DNA of 64,000 nt. Origin: Acholoe squamosa. Taxonomy: Eukaryota; Annelida; Polychaeta; Phyllodocida; Polynoidae. Each line of letters starts with the position of its first letter. Position 1 is the stretch's first letter. The stretch is from positions 36,891,932 through 36,955,931 of the forward strand of contig OX439052.1 of the NCBI GenBank assembly GCA_949317995.1, in the 5' to 3' direction. Below are positions 21,268 through 30,734 of the stretch, in pieces. A program made the translations under genes and the position numbers. The notes below the pieces were generated by a model that was not told the origin of the DNA, searched no databases, and saw only the letters and a program-made list of their open reading frames with translations.

Positions 21268-24200
21268 TTAGGTCACTGCAGTCCTCTGGGCAATTCGGGG
21301 GCTGCGGCGAACGTATCTCCCCTTCTCGGATAGTTCTTTATCGGACCTGACAGTCTGAAGAGCTTTCTCTAGGTGCTTCTTAGCCTTAGAAACACCTTTC
21401 CTCTTCTTTTTGTCTTCACCTGCCGAGACTTTTTTAACTCCCCCACGCTTAATCGGTGTTGGCGTGGGTGTTACTGATTCGGAACACTTTTTGGGTCTAC
21501 CTTGACCACGCTTCACTGTAGTGTTCTTTACCTGGTCTATTATGCGATTCTGATTCAGGATCCTTTCGGAACCTTCACCATACATTTCTGTGGAGGTCTC
21601 CCTCCCAGACCATCTCCTTAATCTAGCCACATTTGACTTATAGAGTCGACCAAGGTCAGATTTAATAATTACGGTACAATCACTGATAATTTGTGTTATA
21701 GTAAAGGGACCGTCCCAATTAGACGCTAATTTTATGTGTCTAAGTGGTTCATGTAATCTAAGGACTCTGTCTCCGGATTGGAATTTCCGATGTTTTAGAT
21801 CGGTATCGTATCCTACTTTCTGCCATTTGGCACTTTTCTCCAAATCAATTCGGACAGACTCATATGCTTTTCTAAATCTGTCTCTTAAACATTCCACAAA
21901 AACTACATGGCAAGGTAGTTCAGGGTCCATTCCTACGACTCCAAAAACTAGGTCAGCAGGCATTATCAAATCCTCTCCGAATACTAAAAGGTTCGGAGAA
22001 CAATTTGTACTTGAATGTACTGTACTATTATAAGCATGTGTCACAAAATGACATTGCTCATCCCAGTCATCCATATGTTCATTAACGAGTGACTTTAGGA
22101 CTTGGATGAGGGTTCTATTGAACCTTTCCACTAATCCGTCGCTTTGTGGTCTATACGGATTGGTTCTAGTCTTGCAAATAGCCAAGTATTCGCACATACC
22201 CTGCCAGAGATTTGATTCGAACTCTCTGCCTTGGTCACTGTGTAACATTAATGGTACACCGAAGCTTAGTACCCAACCTTTTACAAAAGCTTCGGCGCAA
22301 GTAATTGCTTTGTGATCCGGTAGTGGAAATACTTTAGTGTATTTCGTATAATAATCACACACTACCATCATACAGGTATTATCATTAGCGGTTGTATTAA
22401 ATCCACTAATAATATCTACCCCGATTCTTGCGAATCTAACTCCGAAAAGTTCTTGGGATAGGGGAAGTTTGCCCATCCCGGGTCCGGGTTTGTTTTTACA
22501 ACAATCCGGACAGGTGGTTATCCATCTTTGCAAGTCCCGTGTCATGCCAGGCCAATAGTATTTCTTGGAAAGTCGTGCTAGCGAGCGTTTCCTTCCGAAA
22601 TGACCACTGGTCCGATGTCCATGACAAAAGTACATAATGTCATGTCTCATGGCATGTGGTATCACCACTTGCATGATTCTATCACCATTATTACATGGCT
22701 TCCAACGGTATAACACGCCTTTCCGGACTTCAAGCTCTGTCCATTGAGCAAGAAACCTTCTCATTTCTCGATTTTCCAGAGAGACCTCTGGTCTAACTGG
22801 ACGTATACCCTTTGGTACTAATTGCAGTAGCTGTGCAGTTATCGAGTCAGCTTCCTGGAAATGTCGTATGTGATCCATAGACCAATCCAGTATACTGGCA
22901 ACTAGGGGTACGAATGGTCTTCGAATCCCTGCTAACACTGCCTTATGAGCTCCACAATCAGTACAATCCGGATTATCACATTTCCGGATTGGTATTCGAG
23001 ACAAAGCATCAGCATTTAAATGCTTAACTCCGGGTCTATGCTGAATCTGTTGATGTTCAAGCCCATATTCGGATAAATGGGCTAGCCATCGGCCTAACAT
23101 GCCTTCAGCATCTCGGAAGTTCAGTAACCACCTTAAAGAGGAATGATCCGTACGCAAAGTAAAGTTCGTTCCCCATAGAAAATGTTTGAACTTCTTGGTA
23201 TATACGACTACTGCTAACAACTCTCTTTTGGTTGTGCAGTAATTGCGCTGGGTCTTGCTCAGTGTATTGCTGGCAAAGGCAATTGGCACTTCTCTCCCAT
23301 TTTGGACTTGCGAGAGAGCTGCACCAATGCTATCATTACTAGCATCAGTATCCAGTATGAAATGATCCGTCTCATTCGGATATTGCAATACGGGAGTACT
23401 CGTGAACAGGTCTTTTAGCTTTTGGAAAGCGGTTTCCTGTTCATGCGTCCAAGGAAATTTTTCCTTGGTACTTCCTGGAGTCCAGTTAGCTATTGCTTGT
23501 AATGGGTAACTGACTCTAGAATAATTCGGAATAAATTCCCTGTAATAGGAACAGAATCCTAAAAAGGACCTCACTTCTTTGGGTGTTTTAGGTCTATTCC
23601 AATTCGTAACTGATTCGATTTTTTCTGGATCAGCCTTTATTCCTTCATCACTGATGATGCGGCCAAAATAATTTATGGACTTTCTAAACATGTGGCATTT
23701 CTTAGGTTTCAATTTGAGACCATTTGAAATAATACGTTCTAGTACCATTTTTAGGTTATTAGAACATTCTTCGAATGTTTTTCCGAAGACAATGACATCG
23801 TCTAGATATACAAGACATCTTTTCCACAATAAATCACTTAGAATTGTTTCCATCATTGCTTCAAATGTTGCAGGTGCATTGCACAATCCAAACGGCATTA
23901 CATTATATTGGAATAATCCAATATGACTTGAAAATGCAGTTTTCTCCATATCTGAAGGGTTCATTCCCACTTGCCAATAGCCTGATTGCAAGTCTAGGGT
24001 ACAAAACCAACTGTTTCCTCCTAAGGAGTCAATGGTTTCATCTATTCTCGGTAATGGATACGAATTCTTTTTCGTTATTCCATTCAACTTCCTGTAGTCT
24101 ATGCAGAAACGGATAGTACCGTCTTTTTTTGTTACCATACACACAGGACTACTCCATGGGCTATTGGAAGGGACTATTACATCCTGTTCCAACATCTTAT

Positions 24201-25503
24201 TTATTTCATCCTCAGCTACTCTCTTTTTTGCTAAGGGTAACCGTCTATACGGTATCTTAAAGGGTTCGGCATCTCCAGTATCTATTTTATGTAATACCTT
24301 ATTTGTCGTACCTAGTTTTTCACCAGGTTTGGCAAAGGCAGTATGATACTGACAGAGCATATCATAGAACTCTTTCCGGTGTTCCGGATCTTCTAATGAA
24401 GTTTCTTCATACAACTTAAGTAAGTCTTCCGAAATTTCATCATCTCCTGTTACCTTCTGTAAGCTTAGCTTACTATCCGTTACAGTTTCCGAAAGGGTCA
24501 CGTTTCCAAAAACTTGTCCCTTTTTCAAGTAGATAGTAGTGTTTCCAGTATTGGAGACAGGTACTACCGACCAGGATGCATTCGCTACTATCGTGTCTAC
24601 AGAATTTAATCCAATACCTGACAAAGTAACTACATCCGGTTCTATCACTGCAGGTTTGTTACGCATTGCAGGATCACTTCTTACAAGCACATCACAGGCT
24701 ACTCCCGGAGGGATTCGCACAGTGTGTGCCACACTAGCCATACTGCTCACTTGTCTCAGTGCACATCTAACCTTCACGGGGTACGGGTATCTCACACTCA
24801 ACACTCCTGTTTGGGGTTCCAATACAGCACCATACAGGGATGCGAAATCCAACCCGAGTATCCCCTCATCTGCTATATCCGCAACGGTGGCGCTCATGAC
24901 ATAGTCATGTATACCATCTAACTGTAGTCTCACACAAGTTCTACCATACGTTTGCAAGGTACTGCCGTCGGCCGTCTGAGCACTTCCTCCCGATTTGAGA
25001 GTATCATGTTCATCCGGTATAAGGTCGTAGAACCCCTTGGAGATACAAGAGTGGCTAGCTCCCGTATCCACAAGGAATTCGGCAGACCTTCCGTTAACAG
25101 TAAGGCAAACATACCACCGCTTTCCGTTTAGAACAGAGGGCATGTCCGTGACAATCGGAACGTCATTTTTCACACCAGGAGTCAATCCACATCCTTTTAA
25201 GAATTCCAGACAAGGATGACCCGGGGGCAGGTGGGCACCACAGACCTTGGCTAACGAATAGCCGCCTGCCTCGTTACTGATATTGGGTTTCCCCTGTGCT
25301 CCCATAGCACCTGTTATATCAGCTTCCCTAACCTTCCGGGTGTCTACAACCACCTCGGTGTTAGGCGATCTTGTTACTTCATGTGAACTATCATCACGGA
25401 TGGTGATATCATGGCAAGATTTGTCACTGGGATCCCCTTCTTTGCCCCTCGGGAGACCCCTCCTTAGTTTTCCTCTGTACTTACTCCAGAGACACTCTCC
25501 TGT
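21268..25503 (-). CDS. pol: Pol of element B: protease, RT, RNase H, integrase
   Basis: An intact pol polyprotein. The open frame reaches 25503, overlapping the gag end by about 40 nt in the -1 frame; the first in-frame GTG is at 25353 and there is no early ATG, so gag-pol fusion by -1 frameshifting is likely. Counting from 25353: retropepsin FLVDTGASHSCIS (about 95) with DEGILGLDFASLYG; RT with PLPRIDETIDSLGG, LDLQSGYWQVG, PFGLCNAPATF and the catalytic YLDDVIVFG (about 516); RNase H LDTDASNDSIGAALSQ (about 670) and TDHSSLRWLL; integrase HHCC site (HGHRTSGHFG...CPDCC, about 915), catalytic D, D and E in GVDIISGF, HSDQGREFES (about 1036) and DGLVERFNRT; GPY/F module NWDGPFTITQI (about 1216); and a basic Lys/Arg-rich tail ending TAVT. 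All catalytic residues are present. Confidence 0.97.
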   Translation of the reverse strand, partial: TGECLWSKYRGKLRRGLPRGKEGDPSDKSCHDITIRDDSSHEVTRSPNTEVVVDTRKVREADITGAMGAQGKPNISNEAGGYSLAKVCGAHLPPGHPCLEFLKGCGLTPGVKNDVPIVTDMPSVLNGKRWYVCLTVNGRSAEFLVDTGASHSCISKGFYDLIPDEHDTLKSGGSAQTADGSTLQTYGRTCVRLQLDGIHDYVMSATVADIADEGILGLDFASLYGAVLEPQTGVLSVRYPYPVKVRCALRQVSSMASVAHTVRIPPGVACDVLVRSDPAMRNKPAVIEPDVVTLSGIGLNSVDTIVANASWSVVPVSNTGNTTIYLKKGQVFGNVTLSETVTDSKLSLQKVTGDDEISEDLLKLYEETSLEDPEHRKEFYDMLCQYHTAFAKPGEKLGTTNKVLHKIDTGDAEPFKIPYRRLPLAKKRVAEDEINKMLEQDVIVPSNSPWSSPVCMVTKKDGTIRFCIDYRKLNGITKKNSYPLPRIDETIDSLGGNSWFCTLDLQSGYWQVGMNPSDMEKTAFSSHIGLFQYNVMPFGLCNAPATFEAMMETILSDLLWKRCLVYLDDVIVFGKTFEECSNNLKMVLERIISNGLKLKPKKCHMFRKSINYFGRIISDEGIKADPEKIESVTNWNRPKTPKEVRSFLGFCSYYREFIPNYSRVSYPLQAIANWTPGSTKEKFPWTHEQETAFQKLKDLFTSTPVLQYPNETDHFILDTDASNDSIGAALSQVQNGREVPIAFASNTLSKTQRNYCTTKRELLAVVVYTKKFKHFLWGTNFTLRTDHSSLRWLLNFRDAEGMLGRWLAHLSEYGLEHQQIQHRPGVKHLNADALSRIPIRKCDNPDCTDCGAHKAVLAGIRRPFVPLVASILDWSMDHIRHFQEADSITAQLLQLVPKGIRPVRPEVSLENREMRRFLAQWTELEVRKGVLYRWKPCNNGDRIMQVVIPHAMRHDIMYFCHGHRTSGHFGRKRSLARLSKKYYWPGMTRDLQRWITTCPDCCKNKPGPGMGKLPLSQELFGVRFARIGVDIISGFNTTANDNTCMMVVCDYYTKYTKVFPLPDHKAITCAEAFVKGWVLSFGVPLMLHSDQGREFESNLWQGMCEYLAICKTRTNPYRPQSDGLVERFNRTLIQVLKSLVNEHMDDWDEQCHFVTHAYNSTVHSSTNCSPNLLVFGEDLIMPADLVFGVVGMDPELPCHVVFVECLRDRFRKAYESVRIDLEKSAKWQKVGYDTDLKHRKFQSGDRVLRLHEPLRHIKLASNWDGPFTITQIISDCTVIIKSDLGRLYKSNVARLRRWSGRETSTEMYGEGSERILNQNRIIDQVKNTTVKRGQGRPKKCSESVTPTPTPIKRGGVKKVSAGEDKKKRKGVSKAKKHLEKALQTVRSDKELSEKGRYVRRSPRIAQRTAVT
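25464..25475 (-). promoter_or_regulatory. Candidate -1 ribosomal frameshift site between gag and pol (B)
   Basis: The sense end of gag reads GAG GAA AAC TAA. Slipping back one base at the A-rich GAAAAC places the ribosome in the pol frame, which reads through as LRRGLPRGKEG with no stop down to pol. The Y-YYZ half (AAAAC) fits a slippery heptamer, but the P-site half (GGA) is not a perfect XXX. Confidence 0.5.
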
Positions 25504-28247
25504 CTACGAGGGACAGGTTTTTCAGCCATACATTCTGGAGCATAATGCCCCAGTTTCTGGCATCTGAAACATCTCCTCTGGGATTTGTCAACTCTCGGTC
25601 TCTTTAGAGCTTCTGTTAATCCGGCTAATAATGTTTCCATCATGTTAGTCGGAGCAACAGTGGCTGCTACAGTTGGGTTCGCCGTAGAGGCTACACTGCC
25701 AGGTTGAGTTGATCCGGAAGCTGTTTTACCAGCAACTGATCCTCCTCTCCCTCTCGAATGTACTTTCCTATACCGCTTTTGTCGGTAATATTTTCCAGCT
25801 ACATGCACTGAACCAATATAATCTCCGTTTTCATCGGAGACATATTCATCATTCTCATCAACTTCATTCGATTCAACCGGAGCTAATTGGGAAGTATCAT
25901 ATACCGGAGCAGGTGTACCTCCGTATTGGAATGGAGCTGCTCTTATTGGATTAGGTCCGAGACCTACCAGACGTTTCTTCATGTCATGTCCATCGATTGC
26001 TATAAACAGATCACTGAAGGAAGTGTCATCTTTCCAAGAGTCCCAGACCACTTGCTTGTGATCCGGATCACGCAATCCACTGTAGAATTGTATAAACAAT
26101 TCTTGTAGATAACAATCATCATCATGAGCCCAATTTGGACGTGCTTTCGAAAGCAAGTCCTGTAGCTCCAAACCAAAGACTTTGTGTGATTCTTTAGGTT
26201 TTTGTGTCCTCTTCTTAAAGCTTACCCACGGATCTTCTCTAACGATTGATCCGAAAAGGTATGCGGCACATTCGACCAATTGATCATAGGTACCATATAT
26301 TCCGTAAGCTGCTCTCCATTGGTTGAGAGCTACTTTTCCGCCTTTATTTAACCAACAAATCAAATATGGCAGAGCTTCTTCTTTTGTCCAGCCACTACAA
26401 TTGACTTCGTCAACAAAAGCTTGATACCTGTCCTTCCATGGATCATTAGAATCATATGGAGGGGGTATCCGTGCCTGCCTACGTGCCGGATTATTGCATC
26501 CGCGTAGTCTATCTGCTTCTCGCATGCTCCAGTTCATGACTTCCATGCCGTCTGCTCCCTTTCGGTAGCAGTCAATGCCAAGGTTTTGTATACATTGGCT
26601 TCTATCAAAGATGGTTTGCATCCCTGCAGGCATAGAAGTTCTCCTGTTAGGTTTCCTGCCATCTCCTCCTGATCCTGATCCTCCGAATCCGGATCCTCCT
26701 GGGCCGCCTGGAGGGTTTCCTCCTGGTGGACCATTATTATTATAGCCTCCAGATGAACCACCAGGGTATCCACTATTGTGACCGGTGTTTCCAGAAGAAG
26801 CATATCTAGGGTAAGAATCATTTTGATTCCCTCCCTGGTTATAGCTATTACCATTCTGATAATTGCCACTTCCCGATGGATTATAATTATTTCTATATCC
26901 ATAGGAAGATGTTCTCGGTTGGTACGTACCGCCGTTGATATTGTTTTGTGGCGGATTTGGTCTCGGAAAACGTCCATCAGTAGGACCATTACCAGAACCT
27001 GGGGGTGGATTCGGTAATCTTGGTACTGCTGGTGTACTGTGGCCGGGTTGGGGGAAATATGAAGGTGGTGTCAACATATGTCTCATTGGTCCGGGTGCTC
27101 TTGGTTGTGCCACGGGTGAATTATTATTATTCCCTGTAGCACCATCGTGAGTCGCTTTGATTTTGTGACTCAAATCTGGTATGGGTGGTGCTGGTCCTAT
27201 CGTATCCAGCATTGGAACTACTGGTTTAGATGCGGTTCCATTTACTGCAGCATTATCCGGTTTCTTATAGATTCCGGATACCACATTCTTGTCAGCCCCA
27301 TCATCAACGAATGGGCTGTATCTAATTGGGGTTGCATCTTTAGATGTCTTTCCCAACATTGTAGATACCACAGCTGGGTCTATATTACCTATAGTTAACT
27401 GGGCTGCTTCTACATATTTATCTAGAGTTATTGCAGTGGCCTGCAATTCCTGAAGCTCATTCGTGAGTTTCTGTCTATCCTCCTCCAGTTGTTTGTTGTA
27501 AGCTATGATGCCTACCCGGATGGTCTCATTATCTTCAGCTTGTTTACTGCACTGAAGTTTCAATTTATCCAACTCCTCCTGATAATGGCGAATTTCGGAT
27601 TCGAATTTTGTCTTATCAAGGTTTAGTTGGTCGTTCGTATCTATGTATGTTTGGATACGAATGTGCCTATTGTCATATTCTTTATTGAATGAATCTCTCA
27701 TAGATTGAAGTTTTAGTTCTTCACTCTCGAGTTCTTTCATGTACTCGCTCCTTCTGGCTTCGAATTCCTTTCGCATGCCAGTTAGGTCCTCTTCCATTTG
27801 AAGTTTTTCATGCAATACTTCATCCTTAGCTTTGACCAAGGTATTTAAATTCTCGTTCAAAGTTACATAAGTTTCATTCAACAACAGGACATCCGGTCGT
27901 TTTAATTCTTCACCTTCCGGTACCGCATAGGTTAAGTCGCCATCTATAGCGCTATAATCTAATATTGGTAATTCGGGCCTGGGTAACCTATAAGGTAGTT
28001 CTCCGAATGTTACCCTTTTTCGCATTGGTGCCGGATGTTCTGGGTTAGTACTACCACCGACTTCGAACATCGAATCACATAATTCGTCAACAATTGAATG
28101 CTGGCCTATTAAGTTACTATGTCTCTGTATGGACTGTTCGCGTCGTACAGAGTCTGGCAGATTCTCCTCACTATCATTATAGTGGGGTCCGGGATCTCTC
28201 CAGGATGCTGATTCTGCATCTTGTGAGTCCGAATGGGCTTGGAGCAT
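25464..28247 (-). CDS. gag: Gag of element B
   Basis: An intact structural polyprotein. The frame is open from just after the primer site, but the first ATG is at 28247 (MLQAHSD), giving 927 residues; an in-frame GTG at 28361 would add 38. Order: a short N-terminal domain; a long coiled coil (about 130-300) rich in Glu/Lys/Leu; a Pro/Gly/Asn/Tyr-rich low-complexity stretch (about 370-530); a retrotransposon capsid-like region (about 570-740: PPYDSNDPWKDRYQAFVDEV, FKKRTQKPKESHKVFGLEL); and a single CCHC zinc knuckle CFRCQKLGHYAPEC about 20 residues from the end. Capsid and knuckle are expected to assemble particles and bind element RNA. The coiled coil before capsid is shared in layout with the A/E family gag. 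Confidence 0.93.
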   Translation of the reverse strand: MLQAHSDSQDAESASWRDPGPHYNDSEENLPDSVRREQSIQRHSNLIGQHSIVDELCDSMFEVGGSTNPEHPAPMRKRVTFGELPYRLPRPELPILDYSAIDGDLTYAVPEGEELKRPDVLLLNETYVTLNENLNTLVKAKDEVLHEKLQMEEDLTGMRKEFEARRSEYMKELESEELKLQSMRDSFNKEYDNRHIRIQTYIDTNDQLNLDKTKFESEIRHYQEELDKLKLQCSKQAEDNETIRVGIIAYNKQLEEDRQKLTNELQELQATAITLDKYVEAAQLTIGNIDPAVVSTMLGKTSKDATPIRYSPFVDDGADKNVVSGIYKKPDNAAVNGTASKPVVPMLDTIGPAPPIPDLSHKIKATHDGATGNNNNSPVAQPRAPGPMRHMLTPPSYFPQPGHSTPAVPRLPNPPPGSGNGPTDGRFPRPNPPQNNINGGTYQPRTSSYGYRNNYNPSGSGNYQNGNSYNQGGNQNDSYPRYASSGNTGHNSGYPGGSSGGYNNNGPPGGNPPGGPGGSGFGGSGSGGDGRKPNRRTSMPAGMQTIFDRSQCIQNLGIDCYRKGADGMEVMNWSMREADRLRGCNNPARRQARIPPPYDSNDPWKDRYQAFVDEVNCSGWTKEEALPYLICWLNKGGKVALNQWRAAYGIYGTYDQLVECAAYLFGSIVREDPWVSFKKRTQKPKESHKVFGLELQDLLSKARPNWAHDDDCYLQELFIQFYSGLRDPDHKQVVWDSWKDDTSFSDLFIAIDGHDMKKRLVGLGPNPIRAAPFQYGGTPAPVYDTSQLAPVESNEVDENDEYVSDENGDYIGSVHVAGKYYRQKRYRKVHSRGRGGSVAGKTASGSTQPGSVASTANPTVAATVAPTNMMETLLAGLTEALKRPRVDKSQRRCFRCQKLGHYAPECMAEKPVPRRQESVSGVSTEEN

Positions 28248-28370
28248 TAGCGATCCATTTCCATTCTCTTGGGCAAGTGATTGCCCTGCTGGGTTAGCTT
28301 CCCTAAGGGTGTCTAACCCATGTACTAGCCGTTCGGACGTTATAACGTCCGGGCTATACACCAGAATTAA

Positions 28371-28385
28371 CTGGTCACGGCACCA
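28371..28385 (-). other. Primer binding site of element B
   Basis: The sense sequence TGGTGCCGTGACCAG starts one base after the 5' LTR. The first 12 bases match the complement of the 3' end of metazoan tRNA-His (GTCACGGCA plus CCA). The same 15 bases serve as primer site in copy E (38775-38789). Confidence 0.8.
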
Positions 28386-28386
28386 G

Positions 28387-28763
28387 TGTAAGGGTTTGTG
28401 GCCTTACGGACCTGGGGGGTTCGGGTCTTACGATTCGGAAAGAAAGAGTAAGACAGTATTCCAAGTGTATGCCAACGGTTAGGTTTATTACTTAATGCAC
28501 ACTCACGGCTGCCGAATGATATCAAAGAGGCAGCTAATATTAAAAGGCAGTGGTTTACATAGTGTGGAGGCCAGAAGGGCCTCTGACGCAGCGGCTGAGC
28601 CCTGGGCTTTATATACGGACCCAGGTGTTCGTCGTCAGATGTCCCCACAGACCCGGATCGGTGCTGCCACCTATCCGGAACCTGAGGAACGTCCGACGAC
28701 TCGACTCACCCGCCACGTCAGACGGTACCCAACTCCTATGGTTTAGTAAAGTGTACCTCTACA
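28387..28763 (-). repeat. 5' LTR of element B
   Basis: 377 bp, matching 15916-16292 with no difference noticed. Sense-strand TATA signal at 28608-28615 and AATAAA at 28484-28489. Identical LTRs point to a recent insertion. Confidence 0.95.
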
Positions 28764-28765
28764 CC

Positions 28766-28949
28766 GTCTATCAGTGCTGTACAGTCACAGCTCTGCTGCA
28801 TTTGGTCAATTGTGACGTCATACAATGCCATGAAAGGCCTGCTGCTCTCCCATATAGTAATGTATATTTTGGTATGCCAAGATCTTGTTTATTAGCACAA
28901 AGACTACCAAAATAAATCAACATGAAAAAAGGGTGGTCTTTTCTTTTAA
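28766..28949. mobile_element. Long-TIR DNA element, right part
   Basis: It begins with the right copy of the 15-bp GTCTATCAGTGCTGT repeat and continues as the inverted arm matching 15565-15745, ending at TTAA (28946-28949). It was separated from its left part by element B. Confidence 0.78.
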
Positions 28950-29439
28950 TCCTTTAACTTAAGGGTCACTAAAGCATTAATGCATTATGCCCATAGGTCT
29001 TCATACTGCATGAATGTAGACCTGGTGAGTAACTCACCAGGGCTACATTCAAGCATCATGCCGATCCTATACAGGGTTTAACATAACACCTGGAGGGTCG
29101 TCATGATGCTCCAATGAAGTGTTGTGAGCAGATTCGTCAGCACTTTATTGGGCATGATGCACTCCTGCATCAGCAGCCCTGAAAAAGGCCATTAATACAT
29201 TCAGGGGTCATTAGTTGTCCTGATGCTTGGTCAGCATGACTGCATGCTGAAAGCATCATTCCAATCACACATGGTCTAGGATTGATATGATGTATGATGC
29301 ATCAATGTTTTAACGGGTTAAAGAATTGATAATTTTCTGACAGAGTACCAATCCATCGTGTTGCGGTAGTCTAATACGTGCTTTCTACTTATGAGAGCTG
29401 CTACTTTTGTACGGGTATATCGCTGTCTCTGATTCTCTG
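28950..29439. other. Intergenic DNA with dispersed GCATCATG-rich repeat
   Basis: 29036-29140 (CCAGGGCTACATTCAAGCAT through GATGCTCCAATGAAG) matches 30298-30385 imperfectly. It is a short dispersed repeat of unknown origin. No gene is seen. Confidence 0.5.
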
Positions 29440-29740
29440 GCTCTGTGGCCTGTCTGTCTGCTTGGCCTTCTGTCTATCTGTCTCTGTCCGTCTGTCTCTC
29501 CCTCACTCTCTCTTTCTCTAGCTCTATCTGTCTGCCTGCTGCCTGCCTGCATGTTTGCTGTCTGTCTAGCTGTCTGTATCTCTCTGTCTCTCTTTGTCTC
29601 TCTGTCTGCCTGCCTCTCTCTCTCCCTCTCTTTCTCCCTCCCTTTCTCTATCTTGTTCGAGCTGCCTGTCTTACCCTCTATTTTCGCCGCTCACTCTTCT
29701 TCTGTCTGTCTCTGTCTTTACCTGACCACGTGCTCACTCG
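29440..29740. repeat. Pyrimidine-rich TCTG/TCTC microsatellite
   Basis: About 300 bp of irregular (TCTG)n, (TCTC)n and CCTG runs. Long open frames across it (rich in Leu, Ser, Cys) are by-products of the simple repeat. Confidence 0.9.
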
Positions 29741-30734
29741 CTTTCCTCTCCCAAAACCATTCTTCCGATTGTTGCAAATTACCCCTATTACCACTAATTA
29801 ACGCATGCTCACAGCCAATCCCACAACTTCCAGTCAACTTGATGCTGCCATGGAGCAATATCCGGGTATTGATCTTGACAAATAGAGCAGGATAGGAAGG
29901 TGTTCCATAGCAGAGGCCTGGATATCTATAAATCCATGCGCCTATAAATAAAGTACACATTATTGGGGCAACCAGCCGTGGCAGTTCATTGAGTCCCTCT
30001 ATGGCCAGCGAATTGATGTCAATTAGTCGCTGTGATGCATGAATGCAGTATTGTATACTGCTGGTTAATTCGCCATGGCAGCACTCATGCATCATTCTAA
30101 CCCTATGAGGCTGATGCATTAATTCCTAAAGAATTGGCATAATGCACTATGCAATTCAATCTTGGCGAGACAACTCGACTGCATTGGTGCATAATGATGA
30201 AAATATAAATGATCCTGGATGTATAATGTGATCCTTTCATCCTTTAAGGGATGCTCATTTTCATCATGATGCATAATGCAGTTTTTGCGACTAACCTACC
30301 AGGGCTAGATTGATGCGTCATGTCGACCCTATTAGATTGATGCACATTCGGAGGGTCTGCACGATGCTCCAATGAAGCACTACATGACTGGCTTAATGGC
30401 CTTTAAAGGGTTTAATGGGTGGGATGGAAAACCCTTATACCATTGGTCATATATTGTGCATTTGTGATCATTATGCATAAAATGCATCATATAATTAAGG
30501 TCTACTCACCAGGGCTGCATCCATATATCAAGATGACCAATGGACATTATGTGTAATTGCAACATTGGCCTTTGAATGATTATCAAGAAAGGCAACTAAT
30601 CACAATTTATCTTCTTGTGAATTATCTATGTATACATGTTGTAAGTCCATGACAGAGAGGCTTTGTTATGAACATATACTCCATATTGATCTGCATATAT
30701 TATCAAGCTGCCTAAGTTCCCACCACTGGATCCA
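29741..30734. other. Intergenic DNA
   Basis: It contains the second copy of the 29036 repeat (30298-30385) and other TGATGCAT-rich phrases. No gene is recognised. Confidence 0.45.

Larger units (their letters stand above)
15916..28763 (-). mobile_element. Element B: complete Ty3/gypsy LTR retrotransposon with ORF3
   Basis: A 12.85-kb minus-strand element bounded by 377-bp LTRs that look identical by eye. Sense order: 5' LTR (28387-28763), primer site (28371-28385), gag, pol in the -1 frame, a 510-bp spacer, ORF3, about 1.5 kb of untranslated region, polypurine tract and 3' LTR (15916-16292). All three ORFs are free of stops, so the copy looks young and possibly able to move. It sits inside a long-TIR DNA element. 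At nearly 13 kb with a roughly 980-codon post-pol ORF it is large for the family. Element C at the right of the window is a divergent relative. Confidence 0.95.

Noticed and set aside
29407..29895. A 162-codon plus-strand open frame rich in Leu, Ser and Cys that looks membrane-like
   Set aside because: It lies over the TCTG/TCTC microsatellite; the composition follows directly from the simple repeat.
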